This document shows, piece by piece, positions 47,083-47,500 of a stretch of 47,500 nucleotides of DNA. Numbering within the stretch: position 1 is the first letter of the stretch; each line of letters opens with the position of its first letter. This DNA comes from an uncultured SAR116 cluster alpha proteobacterium (GTDB taxonomy: Bacteria; Pseudomonadota; Alphaproteobacteria; Puniceispirillales; Marisalimonadaceae), in the NCBI GenBank assembly GCA_902630555.1, contig CACOVB010000002.1:1-47500 (forward strand), given 5' to 3'. The translations under genes and the position numbers were made by a program. Below the pieces are notes generated by a model. That model worked only from the letters and a program-made list of their open reading frames with translations, was not told the origin of the DNA and ran no database searches.

Positions 47083-47500
47083 TTATTATTCAGTTTTTTT
47101 AGATGAGCAAATTCATTGTTTTTAATTTTGTTTCGCATTGCATAAATTTTACTGTTAATAATTTCTTGTTTTTTATAAAAATTATCTAATTCATTTCTTG
47201 GTATGTTTTTGCCTGAAGGTAATTTAATTCGTAATGGATTAACCTGTCTTCCACCTATGAGTATCTCATAATGAAGATGTGGTCCGGTTGACCTTCCTGT
47301 ACTACCTAAGGTTCCAATGATGTCACCTTGCTTTATTCTTGTCCCTCTTTTTTTATAAATTTTTGATAAATGAGCATATGCTGTTTTAAAAGTGCCATTA
47401 TGTTTAATCCTGATATATTTGCCATAAGCCCCATTCCAGCCAGAATATTCAATAACCCCGTCTCCTGCAGCAAATATAGGTGTGCCAATAGGTGCTGCGA
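47079..47500 (-). CDS. M23-family metallopeptidase, C-terminal part (5' truncated)
   Basis: A frame enters from the right edge on the minus strand and ends at TAA 47079-47081. The 140 visible residues include the LytM/M23 core: AAPIGTPIFAAGDGVIEYSG, AYAHLSKI with a zinc His, and GSTGRSTGPHLHYEI with the HxH zinc/catalytic motif, followed by a Lys/Asn-rich tail. M23 enzymes cleave peptidoglycan cross-links; close relatives with degenerate sites are activators, but here the visible His residues are intact. The first zinc-binding HxxxD motif lies outside the window. Its stop interlocks with clpB (TTAA 47079-47082). Confidence 0.92.
   Translation of the reverse strand, partial: AAPIGTPIFAAGDGVIEYSGWNGAYGKYIRIKHNGTFKTAYAHLSKIYKKRGTRIKQGDIIGTLGSTGRSTGPHLHYEILIGGRQVNPLRIKLPSGKNIPRNELDNFYKKQEIINSKIYAMRNKIKNNEFAHLKKLNNN

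Overview
The window is a dense, strongly AT-rich stretch (roughly 70% A+T by eye) of a bacterial chromosome. Nearly every gene is a recognisable housekeeping gene in an arrangement typical of Alphaproteobacteria: tlpA / argH-lptM-lysA, yggT-folD-(HIG1-like)-ATR-etfB-etfA, groESL, rpmB beside cobT-cobS-J protein-bolA, corC-aroB-aroK beside xerD-accA, secA/argJ/mutT, DUF1178/ubiG/lysC, and prfA-prmC-DUF4167-clpB. COX15-type heme A synthase, class I lysyl-tRNA synthetase, DUF1178, DUF4167 and an NDUFAF5-like protein all agree. High A+T, very short intergenic gaps and many overlapping genes suggest a streamlined planktonic (SAR11 / HIMB59 / AEGEAN-169-like) lineage. That placement is inference. 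UGA is used as a stop and Trp is UGG, so the standard bacterial code applies.

Layout. 1-767 is the end of a membrane protein. 764-3558 (-) is argH-lptM-lysA, divergent from tlpA (3619-4122, +). 4115-7804 (-) is one likely operon running yggT, folD, a small membrane protein, cobalamin adenosyltransferase, etfB, etfA. 7868-10760 (+) is a YnjB/YnjC transporter pair without an ATPase gene, followed by aspS. ctaA (-) is divergent from groES-groEL (+), which has a heat-shock-type promoter and the one clear intrinsic terminator I found. lysK-pyrD and rpmB (+) follow, then J protein-cobS-cobT (-), bolA (+), and aroK-aroB-corC-DUF2889 (-). 26195-29949 (+) holds a 42-residue membrane microprotein, an unrecognised 577-residue exported protein, xerD and accA. 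Next come a nitrilase-family amidase (-), an NDUFAF5-like protein (+), argJ-mutT (-), secA-DUF1178 (+), ubiG (-), and a long plus-strand run lysC-rodZ-like-ispG-hisS-prfA-prmC-DUF4167-clpB. The window ends in an M23 peptidase gene (-).

Together the genes cover lysine and arginine synthesis (lysA, lysC, argH, argJ), the shikimate pathway, isoprenoids (ispG), ubiquinone (ubiG), heme A, one-carbon metabolism (folD), pyrimidines (pyrD), fatty acids (accA), electron transfer from acyl-CoA and related dehydrogenases (etfAB), translation, protein export and folding. No gene-free stretch exceeds 300 bases; the longest gap, 13603-13740, carries the groESL promoter. I saw no rRNA, tRNA, CRISPR array, insertion sequence or prophage.

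I found no obvious new multi-gene system. The best leads are the exported-protein / microprotein / xerD cluster, the near-universal interlocking of stop codons between convergent genes, the orphan YnjBC transporter with an A13 tract at the start of its permease gene, and the near-leaderless clpB start under a possible heat-shock promoter.
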